Positions 1 to 10,671 of a stretch of DNA of 64,000 nucleotides are shown here, one piece after another. The stretch is taken from the NCBI GenBank assembly GCA_948567375.1, contig OX419761.1, positions 37,326,501-37,390,500 of the forward strand. The letters run 5' to 3'. The notes beneath the pieces were generated by a model. It saw only the letters and a program-made list of their open reading frames with translations, ran no database searches and was not told where the DNA came from. A program made the translations under genes and the position numbers. Within the stretch, counting starts at the first letter, position 1, and the number at the start of each line of letters is the position of its first letter. Origin of the DNA: Lunularia cruciata (Eukaryota > Streptophyta > Marchantiopsida > Lunulariales > Lunulariaceae).

Positions 1-879
1 TGCACACTTATGGAAAGAGATTAGAAATTTAGCGATGACATTAGTAATTTACTAGTGAGACAAGGGATCTACCATATTAAATTACAACAGGTTTGCACAC
101 TCTTGGAATGATGTACATGGTCACCAAGTGCTATTTGACCTTTTTAGGAAGTTTAGGGAGTTTTAGGGAGCAAAAAGGATTGGAGTGATGCATTGTGCTT
201 TCAGATATTGTGGTAGTGATACCATTTCAAGTTCCACTTTTTATTGAAGCTGATTTAGGGACCTAGAGTGAGACCTATATGTGTTGACTTCATTGGAGTG
301 ACCTTACAAACGACTTCACACAATCTTATCCAGATTATTCATGGGTAGGGATTAGCCTAGCCCAATACCAAGAGATCTAGATTTTTATAGATGATGTGGA
401 AATCACTTCTCCTACTCCCCTTGACGCCCTTCATACTTGTCTTCTCTATTCAAACCTACTAAACTCATACAAATAGCTATATTCTCTTAACTCTATTAAG
501 CATTCATACTAGATTTACTTAGTATACTTGGATCTTTATGTCTTTACATTACCTAGTGATTTCTATGCTTTCCTTGCGTTTATTAGTTATCAATGGAGAG
601 ATATCTATTTGGATTTTACTTTCGACCCACAAGAGTACATTAGAATACCAAGAGATTACCCTTAGGAGTCAAAGGTTTTTGAGAAGTGATTGGCAAGGCT
701 ATACGACAAGTATACTATACAAGCCAAGCAATAGCTAGGAGGATTTTAGAATCCACATAGTCCAGTACTCTACCTCTAGAGCATTACTGTCTTTAATGTT
801 CCTTGATGTTAGGTCAAGTAGGTGAGTATAAACATGTAGCCCAAGCATTATCACCCTCTAGGTCAACATCCTTTTCCAT
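1..879. other. Unassigned degenerate sequence
   Basis: AT-rich sequence with short random-looking open frames only; the longest is 66 codons. I recognise no conserved domain, LTR terminus or RNA gene. It adjoins a decayed minus-strand gag fragment, so it may be further retrotransposon debris, but nothing in it shows this. Confidence 0.5.
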
Positions 880-1072
880 TGATACTCTTTTTGCCTTATA
901 AAATTTCCATCCACCTACCATCAAAGACTTTCCTTCTTTCCTCCATGACAAAGCCAAATGAGGAGCTATAGCTTATGTGCTCTTGTTGTTGATGATCTTG
1001 TTCATCCAACAATCATGTAAGGTGCTTGATTTGTTGTTGCATAGCAATGATAACCTCATGCATTACAATCAT
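880..1072 (-). pseudogene. gag 5' remnant (CHR1)
   Basis: On the minus strand this aligns with the start of gag in the copy at 9772, including the stretch coding for the Gln-rich MQQQ segment and the following LDE/DQ region. The frame is broken and the remnant fades out near 880, before the Retrotrans_gag core. It is too short and damaged to encode a protein. Assignment rests only on similarity to the other CHR1 copies in the window. Confidence 0.65.
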
Positions 1073-1318
1073 GGCTATTACTTTATCACACTAACTTCCA
1101 AGTTATCTAATTTATTAACACATAGATGCAACACGTTCACCGTTCTCCATAAGTTATAACTGGAAGTACCAAGGGTTCCTTGGACAAGGTGATCGTATTT
1201 AGAAAATTATGCCCAAAGCGTGTGTGAAATGATGCTTGGGTAGTACCCAAACACAAAAATCCCCATGGTTTGGCAAAAATGGATTTGGTGGTCCATAGAT
1301 TCTATCTATCCTATTCTT

Positions 1319-1330
1319 GCTTTGATACCA
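1319..1330 (-). other. Primer-binding site, initiator tRNA-Met type
   Basis: The minus strand reads TGGTATCAAAGC, one base from TGGTATCAGAGC, the standard complement of the 3' end of plant initiator tRNA-Met. It lies one base inside the LTR end, as expected for minus-strand DNA priming. Confidence 0.75.
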
Positions 1331-1331
1331 A

Positions 1332-2494
1332 TGTAAAAGACCAAGACCTATAAGATCTATTTGTGCATGTGTGTGGTATTGTGATATTTAGCTTGATATT
1401 ACAAAGTACTTAAAAGATATTATTTATATAGAGATAAAGGATGGTTCTATATTAGTCATGGTTAGCTAAAATTAATCATAGTTAAGATAGAGGGGACATT
1501 ATTTTAGAGGAAGTAGAAAAGATGAGCATCACTATTTTTGATTTTAGTGTGTTGACTTGGCATTATTCCTAGGTGTTTGGCTTTGAGGAAAGAGTTGAGA
1601 ACTCTTGGGCACGCAAGCCTTTTTGTTTTGGATTCTTCTTTAGTCCAAGGATAGCCCATGTGAAGAAATATTTGACTTAGTGGTTGAGTCAAGATAAGAC
1701 CACATGCTCAGGGGAATATGCCCATGTGAATGGATATTCCTTTCTACTTTTTGACTTTATTTGACTTTTAGTCTAATAATTTGAGTTACTATGGTAATTA
1801 GTAACTTTGGTACGTAACTATTTCACAAGTATATAAACAAGGGGTGAGGAGGTACTCATCATCCTTTCATTTGCAACTATCTCTCTCTTATTGAGTTCTC
1901 TAGTGAGCAATGTCTTGAGTCTTGGAGTGTTAACCTTGGAGGAGTATGATGGAGTTGGGGTTCCTTGCCTTCTTAGTCCATGGTGTGTTACCATAATAGC
2001 CATCTGAGGTTCATCTTGAGTGAGAGACAAGCCGGCTCACAGACCAAAGAGAGAAATAGAAGAATAGAAGATCACATTGGGACACTTGAGTGTATGGGAA
2101 ACTCCAAATGCCTAGCATGCGCTTTGGCTTTGGTATTTATAAAGAATATACAAGGCTCTACAAGAATTTTCCTTAAGTCGTTTTCTTGGAGTGCAAGCCA
2201 AGTTAACCCAAAAGCTTCCTTCTAGAAGCCGCCTACTTGGTGTGCAAGCTAAGCTAGTTAGAAGCTTCTAAAAATTTCCTTCTAAAAGTTACCTACTTGG
2301 AGTGCAAGCTAAGCTAGCTAGGAAACTTCCCAAAAAGCTTCCTCCTAAAAATCACCACTTGGTATGCACGTTATTCAATACTTGGAAGGTACCAAATATT
2401 TTCCTAGATATTTCTAAAATATTCTAGGTTAATTTGGCATATTTTCTACTTCGTTAGCCTTGACTAACTCCATTGTGAAATCCATATTGTTACA
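1332..2494 (-). repeat. CHR1 LTR, minus strand, interrupted by solo LTR
   Basis: Two pieces, 1332-1348 and about 2041-2494, join to a CHR1 LTR of roughly 465 bp once the solo LTR at 1349-2040 is removed. The GAAGCTTC and TTCTAGAA palindromes typical of the family are present, for example around 2210-2345. A host target of AGACC is present on both sides of the inserted LTR. Confidence 0.82.
1349..2040 (+). repeat. Solo LTR of family T (gypsy)
   Basis: A block of about 692 bp homologous to four other blocks in the window (18021-18719, about 44645-45362, 57820-58495 minus, 58984-59655), two of which bound a gypsy element. There is no internal region on either side; instead both sides are CHR1 LTR sequence. 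AGACC occurs at 1344-1348 and again at 2041-2045, which marks a 5-bp target-site duplication (the last base may belong to a terminal CA). A TATATAAA core near 1830 would serve as TATA box. Interpretation: a solo LTR left by recombination between the LTRs of a full insertion. Confidence 0.8.
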
Positions 2495-2960
2495 ATATCT
2501 ATCATGATTATATTGTTAATATCTCCAATACCTTCAATCATATTTATTTTTACAACTTTGTTTTGTGCTCTTCACTCAACAAGAGATCAAATATACTACT
2601 AAAAGTGCAAAAAACTAGGTCCCTTGGTTTTCTACACTTTTTATTGCATAGAGATACCTTTGTTATATAGCAATTATACTACTATAAGAGAATTCACACA
2701 ATTTGCATTTTGTCTAGTGCATATACCAAGGGATCCTTTAGAGAGTCTTTATTTGCCATAGCTCACTAAACAACTTTGCAAGAGGTTGCAATCACTTTTC
2801 CTTCATGGTTCTTCTTGTGACTCTCAAATGATACCCATATCTTGGGTATCATTTAGAAGATGTAGTTTGAGTCATGTTTGGATTCACACTCTACATAAAG
2901 ACCTTGGGTTTATGATTTCAAACTTGTAAATACAAGGTTTGGAGTCCACAAGTAGTCTTT
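2495..2960. other. Unassigned spacer with a perfect 12-bp hairpin
   Basis: No gene or element seen between the CHR1 LTR and the next element. At 2826-2854 the sequence forms a perfect 12-bp inverted repeat, AAATGATACCCA, around a 5-nt loop. It is not followed by a T-run or an open frame, so I assign no function. Confidence 0.45.
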
Positions 2961-3700
2961 TGTAATACCAATAGCTAAACATATGATCTAAAGATAAAAT
3001 TTGGTTTGGTAACATCTAGGATGTTATACATGATGGATTAAGTAGATCAGATAGAGATATGATCAAAAGAATACTTTTACTAATAGGCCAAAAACCAAAA
3101 CGTGCTTGAAGATTTTAGAATCAATAGCTAGACATATGATCTAAAGGTAGAATTGGGTTGGTGATATCTAGAAGGATGGTACACATAATGGACAAAGTAA
3201 ATCAGGTAGAGGTATCACTAAACGAGCCCTTCTACTAATAGTGCAGAAACCAGAATAGGCTTGAAAACTTCAGAGGCAATTTCGGAGGCCTAAACGGATG
3301 AATGAAGCCTAAAAAATGAGCAATTCCCCACCCAATGAAAGAAAGGCTTTGCCTTCCCTCCCCTTGGTTTGTCTCACCAAGAGCTTTCCAACGGTACCTC
3401 ACTCATGTGATTATGGTATTCCCATAAGAAAATTCCCTAAAAGATTCCTTTTAATCAAAGCCTGTTTGACCAACTAGATGGGACTAGGATCAACACATCA
3501 CCCATCCAAGCAAGTAATCTAAAGGTGGAGCTTGCTGACAGGTCACCTATCCATGTACATAATCCTATGGTGGAGCATCCTTGGAGGAGATCCTCTTTGG
3601 CTATATAATAAAGAGAAGGTGCTCCCTTGGGGCACCGAAATTTGAGTGTGAAACATGTATTTTCTCTTTTGTGTTTTTGTGCTATCCTCAAAACATTACA
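2961..3700 (+). repeat. 5' LTR of the old chromovirus
   Basis: 740 bp, starting TGTAATACC and ending in CA just before the primer-binding site. It contains an internal direct repeat with a period of about 153 bp (2969-3121 and 3122-3274), each starting CAATAGCTA. A TATATAATA box lies at 3602-3610. The 3' LTR carries an extra duplication inside the first unit. Confidence 0.85.
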
Positions 3701-3701
3701 A

Positions 3702-3713
3702 TGGTATTAGAGC
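3702..3713 (+). other. Primer-binding site (tRNA-Met type, one mismatch)
   Basis: TGGTATTAGAGC differs by one base from the plant initiator tRNA-Met complement TGGTATCAGAGC and lies one base after the LTR end. The change is C to T, in keeping with the decay seen throughout this element. Confidence 0.75.
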
Positions 3714-4291
3714 AAAATTTTCAAACCAAGAGAGTGGATCACCACTCTTGGAAGAACAGAGGCTATTGAGATTGAGTTTGGGGAGAAAAATTGCAGAGCA
3801 ATTGATAGGTTAGGAGAATTTTAGAGAGAGAAGATAGGATTGAGGTTTCTTGAGTACAATTTCATGCACCCCATTTCCATCTTGATTCCATTTCACATTA
3901 AGATCATGTAGAAGTGAGAATAAGTGAGAGTTTATCTCATTTACTATTTTGGAGCAGAGTTCATGGATATAGTGATGAACTCACCAAACTTGGTGATTCT
4001 ACCTGTAGTATTTTATGATATAGAGCGGGATTTGACAATCTATATATTTTTATGATGGATCTGAATGTCTCAAATCTTCTCCCTCTCAACACTCAAGTAG
4101 AATTTTATTATTTTGTTAGACCAAAAGTGATATTTAGGGATTTTGTAGTCATGAATTTTGGTGAGGAATATTATCAAAGAGGGATATCTTCCAAAGTCCC
4201 AATGGTAGTCCCAATAGTTCATGCACCCTCCAGAGTGATCATATTAACTCTCTATTGATGTAGGAAGGAGTGAGTGAGTGTTTGCAAGAAC

Positions 4292-5060
4292 CATGGATCC
4301 ATAGTAGTAAGAACTGATGCAAGGAATGCAGAGGATGTTGAATGAGTTTTGGGAGATCAAGATGACCATAGAGGCATTACAAAATCAGGTACAAACCCTC
4401 AAGAATGATCAAACAATGCAAGATGGAGAACCATCTTAAAGGATAGTACCTACAATTGAAGTACTTGGAGAGGCACCTGTGCATATGACATCAAACTAGA
4501 CCAATGATGAAGCCACATTGTTTCTATGGATGAAGAAGACCTGCAATATCAAGTCTTACAAAGGGCAGCGTGCTATGGGAGTAATGGAGAATTGGATCTT
4601 GAGAATGAATCAATACTTGTTCTTGACAGAGATCATTGAGCATGTCGTAGGTGTATTTGCATGTGGATACTTGACCAATAAAGGCCTCACATGGTATGAT
4701 GCTTGGGAACGATCAATGTTGGCAGACAAAATGGAGGTCACATGGACAACAAAGCAAGAAGGACTTCTGAAGAATTTCCAATTTGTGGATTCCATGTAGA
4801 TGGCATGAATCCGACTATGGAGATTGAAACAAAAGAATAACATACAAGAGTATGTGGAAGCATTTTAAGATCTACAAGTTGTAATAATTGACATGAGTCC
4901 AATCGAGGCTCTAGACAATTTCAAATGAGGGTTGAAGGACCAGATTTGCCACGAAATCATGGTACAAAATCCTTGCACTATATTTGAAGCAATTTCTTGT
5001 GCTCAGAGAATAGTAGGGGCACTTGGAGGAGGTGAAGGAGTAGTTCCATCTTGACATTAT
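4292..5060 (+). pseudogene. gag remnant of the old chromovirus
   Basis: Reading across several stops, this region resembles a Retrotrans_gag domain. The best open piece is 4518-4799 (93 codons), with an LTWYDAW stretch matching the conserved W region of gypsy Gag. Downstream, around 4840-5030, similarity continues through stop codons. Near 5215-5275 a zinc-knuckle-like stretch (Y-N-S-S-H-I-G-H) has lost its cysteines. Gag would form the virus-like particle and bind RNA; this copy cannot be translated as one product. Confidence 0.65.
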
Positions 5061-5476
5061 TGGGCAGAAATGCCACACAAGGGTGGACCAACACTTATAG
5101 AATTGTGCAACCTTTGGTTTCAAGATAGAGGAGTACAACCATTTCAAGGAGAGTAGGGACGAGTGGAAGAGCGGAGAGATAAGATCCTATGGGGAGAAGG
5201 AACTTGAGGAGAACAACATCATTACTACAATTCTAGCCATATTGGGCACATATCCATCAACTATTGTGCTCGTCTCCCTAGAGACCCTTGGCATCTATAC
5301 AAGCAATATGTGAACAACATGGAGCGACGCACTAAAGAAGAGGATGCATAAATCACCTCAAAAAATGAAGATCACCAATAAAGATTCCTTGCGGCTTTAT
5401 TGGCTCAATAGGGAAGTGGACAAGCAAGGGGAGGAAGAATATGAGTGCATAAAGATCTAGAAAGGTAAACTCACAA

Positions 5477-8400
5477 TTGATTGTTGTAAATGGTGTCCTA
5501 AAAGGCAATCAGGTGAGAGTATTGATAGATCTTGGAGCAACAAAGAATTTCTTATCTTGTTCTGTTGCAATAAGACTGAGGATGGATCTAAAGAAAGATG
5601 AGAGCAAAGAAATAGAGTTACTTAATGGGCAAACAAAGAATATTGAGTTGTTATTTAGAAGAGTAACACTCTTTGTAGGAGAATATCAAGAAGCAATTGA
5701 GTGGTGAGTGATACAATTAGCTTGTTATGATGCAATCTTAGGCATACCTTGGATGGAGCAATAGAACCCTATGGTAGAGTAGAGGAATAAAGTAGTGAGC
5801 ATCCGCCAATGGACGATCATTGGGGTTAGAGAAAAGCATATAAACAAAAATTGCTTCTTTATGTCATAGGAATAATAGCTATCTATAAGACAAATAGATG
5901 TTTCATGGGTCTATTAAAAGAAGTCCAGAGTGCACAACTTGATGGAAAAGTTCTTGAGAAATTGAAGGATGTGGTAAATGAGTTTTAAGATGTCTTCCCA
6001 GATGATCTACCTTCAAGATTACCGCCAAAAAGGAGAGTAGATCATAAAATTGAGATACTTCCGGTGAAGACACCTCCTTGTAAGGCCCCATATTGTCAAT
6101 CACCTTAGGAGTTGGAGGAATGTAAGGCTTAAATTGAGGATATGCTACATTAGGTTAGATATTAGGATATCTAGCCTAATGTATCACCATACGGGGCTCA
6201 TATCTTGTTTTTGAAGAAGAAGGGCGGTATAATGCGCATGTGCATTGACTATCGGTGCCTCAATCAGCAAATAATGAAGTAAAAATACCCTTTACCCCTA
6301 TGGACGACCGGTTTGATCAACTCAATGGAGCAAAACACTTCACCAAACTGGACTTGCAGAGCATTACAATCAAATCTGGATTGCAGAGAAAGACTTATAC
6401 AAAACTGCCTTTCAAACCAAGTATAGCCACTTCTAGTACCTTGTGATGCCACTTGGCCTCACCAATGCACTTGCCACTTTCATAAGTATGAGAATAACAT
6501 ATTTTGGCTATATTTGGTAAGTTTTTTTTATTGGTTTCTTAGATGACATCTTAGTATATAATAGGACGATGACAAAACACAAATAACATCTATGAGAAGT
6601 CATGAAGATTCTAAGACAGTGTATGCCAAAATCTTGTATGCCAAAATCTCAAAGTGTGATTTTGACAAGTCTGAAGTAGACTACTTGGGGCAAAGAGTTA
6701 GTGTAGAGGTATCTAAGTATTAATAGATAAAATATAGGTCATTAAAAAATGGAGCGCTCTAGAAGATCAGACTCAACTCAAGAGTTTCTTGGAGTTGATG
6801 GGATTCTATCATTGGTTTGTAAAGGACTTCTCCAAGGTGGCACAACCTTTAACAACACTACTTGGCAAGAGGAAGAATTGGATGTGGGGAACCACACAAG
6901 AGATGACCTTTCAAGAATTGAAAGACGCCTTATTACATGCATCAATTTGAAATGGTATGACCCATAACGTCCAATCAAACTGGCTATCAATGCATCAGGC
7001 ATAGCAATAGAGGCAGTCCTACAATAGGAGTGGCATGATGGGTGGCATCTAATTACATACTTCTCTCAAAATCTGTTATCAATAGAACACAATTATCACA
7101 CCACCGAGCAAGAAGAGTTGGCCATTGTCCTTGCAACCAAGCAATGGCAATACTATCTTGGTGAGAAGGCATTTGTAGTGGAGATAAACCACAAACCTCT
7201 AGTCTACCTTGAGACACAGACAGATCTATCTCATCACCAGATTTGGTGGGTAGAGTGGCGACAATGATTCAACATGACAATCACCTACGTGGAAGGCAAG
7301 AAGCAACTTGCAGGTGCATTCACCCAAATGCTAATGGCAAAAAATTTGGTGGCAGAGGTCAAGATGAATCTTGAATTTTGGGCAAAGATTCTAACTACTA
7401 CAAAAAAATATCCATAGATCATAGGAGCTCAATCATCCAAAGGCATCACCAACAACCAAGGACACACTTTTTGTGATGGTAAATCATGGATCCCAAATGC
7501 CCCAGAATTATGCACCACCATCTTAGCAGAATATCATGATTCTGCCATTACAGGTCATGTTAGAGTGGACAAGACCTTGGATGCAGTCCAACACCATTAC
7601 TATTGGCCCAAGATGAGCAATGATGTGTGGAATATGTTTGGAGCTGCTTACTTTGTCAATAGAACAAAACCTCTAATCAAGCTATTATAGGACTCCTACA
7701 ACCCCTCCCTACTCTTATGCATCATTGGGAACAAGTGAGTATGGATCTAGTATGTGCATTACCTAAGACCACCTCAAGGTTTGACTCTATTGTAATATTT
7801 TTTGACCAACTCAGCAAAATGATTCATGTACATCCTACCACCAAGGATGCGACGGCTCTACAATTAGCTCAATTGTACTTAGATACAGTCTTCTCTCACC
7901 ATGGTATGTCTCGAGTGCTTATCATTGATAGAGACACTCAATTTACTAGTTTGTTTGGAGAACACTCTTTGGTTTCTTCAAAACAAAATTGCCCATGTCC
8001 ATGGCTTACCATCCATAGAACAATAGCCAAATAGAGCGGGCTAATTGCACAATTGAAGATATACTTTGGGGCTTCACCTTAGAGTAGCAAGAAAGGTGGG
8101 ACACTTTACTTCCATGGGTAGAATTTGCATATAACAATTTAGTAAATGCCTCCACCCAAGTCAAACCATTCTTCCTCATGTATGACAAGCATCCTTTCAC
8201 ACCTTCAAGCTTGATGAAGATCCTTTTGGTGACTACCAAGGTTGATGCTGTCAACTATTTTGTTTTGAGAATCCAATAAGGCATGGAGAATGCCAAAAAT
8301 AGGTTGCAGAATGCCAAAAATGACAGAAGTAGCATGCTGATGCACACCGTATGCACATGGAGTTCTAGGTGGGAGATCAAGTTTGGTTGTCAACAACCAA

Positions 8401-8765
8401 CCTCACATTAATTGGCCCTTGCAAGCTCAGACCTTGTTTTATTGGGCCTTTTTCCATGTCATGGCCTATCACCTCAAGCTCCCACTACACATGAAGATCC
8501 ATCCAATGTTTTGTGTCTCCCTACTACATAGATATGTGCCACAAGCAGGCCATTGCCCCTCCATAAAAGACATTCAACCTTGCCTAACACTCATTGATGG
8601 CATGGAGTAATATGAAGTTGAATGCATTCTCCAAAAATGCATCCATGGTACTCGTCACATGTGTGTGGAATATCTCATACAATGGAAAGGTTACCCATTG
8701 TATGAGGGTGACATGGGAGCCAACAACCAACTTGACCCACACACCAATGTTAGTGAAATCTTATG
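5477..8765 (+). pseudogene. pol remnant: protease, RT, RNase H, integrase, chromodomain
   Basis: A decayed pol with domains in gypsy order. Protease at 5477-5707 has DLGATKNF where the active site DSGAT is expected. RT spans about 5980-6720, with the CIDYR-like motif near 6240 and a LDDILVY-like motif near 6540. RNase H spans about 6960-7360. Integrase spans about 7480-8280, with the MDLVCALP and IIDRD Asp motifs at 7741 and 7923 and the YNN motif near 8131. A chromodomain remnant with YLIQWKGYP lies at about 8610-8765. At least a dozen stops and several frameshifts break it. The chromodomain is expected to read histone marks and steer integration. Confidence 0.8.
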
Positions 8766-8797
8766 AGCAATAGCTTTGCAACGTGGATGTTGCATCT

Positions 8798-8813
8798 TAA
8801 AAGGAGAGAGGTT
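8798..8813 (+). other. Polypurine tract of the old chromovirus
   Basis: AAAAGGAGAGAGG followed by TTT immediately upstream of the 3' LTR start at 8814. This is the expected position of the plus-strand DNA primer. Confidence 0.75.
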
Positions 8814-9078
8814 TGTAATACCAATAGCTAGATATATGATCTAGAGATGAAATTTGGTTTGGTAACATATGGGAGGATGTTAAACATGATGGACTAATAG
8901 CCAGACATATGATCTAGAGATCAAATTTGGTTTGGTAACATCTGGGAGGATGTTAAACATGATGGAATAAGTAGATTAGACAGAGGTATCACCAAAAGAG
9001 TATTTCTAAATCTAAAGGTATCACTAAACTAATAGACCAAAAACCAAAACATGCTTGACTTTAGAATCAATAACTAGA
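8814..9078 (+). repeat. 3' LTR of the old chromovirus, first part
   Basis: Matches the 5' LTR from its TG terminus, but with an added 73-bp tandem duplication (units starting at 8823 and 8896). The LTR is cut at 9078 by the CHR1 insertion and resumes at 14726. Confidence 0.85.
9074..9078. repeat. Target-site duplication, left copy (CTAGA)
   Basis: CTAGA at 9074-9078 directly precedes the TG terminus of the CHR1 element and is repeated exactly at 14721-14725 after its CA terminus. This fixes both ends of the insertion. Confidence 0.95.
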
Positions 9079-9501
9079 TGTAACAATATGGAGTTTAGTG
9101 ACGAAGTTAGTCGGGCTTACGAAGTAGAGAATAAGACAAAATAGCCTAGAATATTCTAGCAGCATCTAAGAAGCTTCTTAGGAAGCTTCCCAACTAGTTA
9201 ACTTGCGCCCTAAGCAGGTAGCTTCTAGAAGGAAGCTTCTAGAAGCTTCTAACTAGCTTAGCTTGCACGCCAAGTAGGCAGCTTCTAGAAGGAAGCTTCT
9301 TGAGAAGCTTCCTAGTTAACTTGGCTTGCACTCCAAGAAAGCGGCTCAAGGAAACTTCTTGAGAAGCTTCAAGGGTCTTGTATGCTACCTATAAATACCA
9401 AGGCCGAAGCTCATGCTAGGCATTTGGAGTTTTCCCTCATTCAAGTGTCCCAATGTGAGCTTCCATTCTCCTATTTCTCTCCTCGGTTTTGGTCTTTTAC
9501 A
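9079..9501 (+). repeat. CHR1 5' LTR
   Basis: 423 bp, TGTAACAATATGG to TCTTTTACA. The U3 part (9191-9372) is built of three degenerate subrepeats of about 60 bp, each with a CTTGCxCxCxAAG stretch followed by GAAGCTTC or TTCTAGAA palindromes. A TATA box follows at 9390. Differences from the 3' LTR are G/A at about 9207, G/A at about 9307 and T/C at about 9425. Confidence 0.95.
9170..9397 (+). promoter_or_regulatory. Putative heat-shock-element array and TATA box in the LTR
   Basis: TATAAATA lies at 9390-9397. Upstream are many inverted GAA/TTC units with the 2-nt spacing of heat-shock elements: 9170-9177, 9182-9189, a four-unit run GAAgcTTCtaGAAgcTTC at 9232-9249, TTCtaGAA plus GAAgcTTC at 9283-9299, then 9304-9311, 9351-9358 and 9363-9370. 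The last is about 20 bp from the TATA box, the usual arrangement in heat-shock promoters. Binding by heat-shock factors is inference from the consensus nTTCnnGAAnnTTCn. Confidence 0.6.
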
Positions 9502-9502
9502 T

Positions 9503-9514
9503 TGGTATCAGAGC
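9503..9514 (+). other. CHR1 primer-binding site, initiator tRNA-Met
   Basis: TGGTATCAGAGC exactly complements the 3' end of plant initiator tRNA-Met, one base after the LTR end. It is the minus-strand DNA primer site. Confidence 0.95.
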
Positions 9515-9522
9515 AGGAATGG

Positions 9523-9738
9523 ATGGATGGAATTTATGGACCACCAAATCCACTTCCGCCAAACCATTGGGACTTTCATGTCCAGATATTACCAAAGCAT
9601 CGTTTCACACAATTCATCACCTCACACTTTGGGCAGGATTTTCTACATATGATCACCGTGTCAGAGGAACCCTTGATACTTCCAGTTGTAACTTATGGAG
9701 AACGGTGGACGTGTTGTATCTACGTGTTAATCAACTAG
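9523..9738 (+). CDS. Possible leader ORF upstream of gag (71 codons)
   Basis: An ATG just after the primer-binding site opens a 71-codon frame in the same frame as gag, beginning MDGIYGPPNP and ending at TAG (9736-9738), 33 bp before the gag ATG. The frame continues upstream into the LTR without a stop to 9382. The minus-strand copy, the 37756 copy and the 46153 copy all keep much of the same peptide and the same terminal TAG, but each has lost the start or gained breaks. I recognise no domain. It could be a short upstream ORF that limits Gag translation, or a passive leader with chance openness. Confidence 0.35.
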   Translation: MDGIYGPPNPLPPNHWDFHVQILPKHRFTQFITSHFGQDFLHMITVSEEPLILPVVTYGERWTCCIYVLIN

Positions 9739-9771
9739 ATAAATTGCAGGTAGTGGAATAGAGCAGTAGCG

Positions 9772-10671
9772 ATGGCGGCAATACCGGATGTTATCCTTGC
9801 AATGCAACAACAAATCGAGTATCTTACTCGATTGTTGGATGAACGAGACCAGCAACGACGAGAACAGATAGACAGAGCGCCAGTTCGAGATGGAGAAGAT
9901 CGCATTCGATTTCCGAAACCCAAGGTGTTTGAAGGCAAGAATCTTCCAGGCATAGTGGAGAATTTTGTGTTTGACTGTGAACGTTACTTTGAAGCCACCA
10001 ATCTTCAAGACGAGCAGAAACAAATTCTCTTGGCTTCTAGCCAATTGGATGGAGTGGCAAAACTTTGGTGGCGATTCCGAGTAGAAAGAGCTGAACGACA
10101 AATTGTTACACCAATTTTTACATGGGCAGAATTCAAGGATGCAATACTTGGTCGATTTTAGACTATAAATGCCACCCGAGCTGCACGAGATAAATTGGCG
10201 GAGTTGAGGCAGATTGGCTCAGTGAGAAGCTACATCACACAATTTCAGAATATCATCATGCAAATTCCAGATATCCAAGAAGGTGAAGTTCTGGATCGAT
10301 TTGTGCGAGGATTGAAGACACGAACCAGATTGGAGGTGACCATGCGAGAGCCACATAATGTAGAACAAGCCATGCAATTGGCTGAGCGTTTTGATTCCTT
10401 AGTTGCGACAACTTGGTCTCGACCTCGACCTACACAAAACCCACCAGTACCACGAGTGGAAGAACCGGTACCAATGGAGATTGATGCTATCCAATGAAGA
10501 CCACTTGGCACAGCAGATAGAGAAAGATTACGACAAAATGGAGGTTGTTTTTATTGTCGCCAGTTGGGGCATCGCATTGCTGAATGTCCACTCAAGAATG
10601 GACGACCTCGACAAGTTGCCCAAGTGGAGGTTGTGGAGCGGAATGATCAGGGAAACGAGGAATCCCAGTAG
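9772..10671 (+). pseudogene. gag: gag (CHR1), two premature stops
   Basis: Starts at ATG 9772 and runs in one frame to TAG 10669-10671, about 300 codons. An N-terminal Gln/Arg-rich coil-like segment precedes a Retrotrans_gag domain (about codons 45-190; LWWRF, then FKDAILGRF). A zinc knuckle CFYCRQLGHRIAEC (CX2CX4HX4C) lies at 10546-10587. The frame is broken by TAG at 10159 and TGA at 10495. The decayed copy at 46153 has CAA and CGG at these codons, so both stops are secondary, most simply from CAG and CGA by C-to-T change. Gag would assemble the particle and bind RNA. No full-length product is possible without readthrough. Confidence 0.9.

Larger units (their letters stand above)
880..2494 (-). 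mobile_element. CHR1 chromovirus fragment, 5' end only, minus strand
   Basis: Read on the minus strand, this runs LTR (2494 down to 1332, split by a solo LTR), primer-binding site, leader, then the first part of gag. It is alignable to the near-complete CHR1 copy at 9079-14720 in all of these parts. The LTR begins with the family terminus TGTAACAATATGG (2494-2482). The rest of gag and all of pol are missing, so it is a truncated copy. It predates the T-family solo LTR inserted in it. Confidence 0.8.

Noticed and set aside
9191-9372. GAAGCTTC palindromes read only as hairpins
   Set aside because: They are short, evenly placed, directional toward a TATA box and match the heat-shock-element spacing, which explains more than hairpin formation.
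9503-9514. tRNA gene suggested by the tRNA-Met match
   Set aside because: Only the 12-base complement of the tRNA 3' end is present, at the LTR border; it is a primer-binding site.
9727-10101. 124-codon minus-strand frame over gag
   Set aside because: Shadow of the gag frame; no independent motif.
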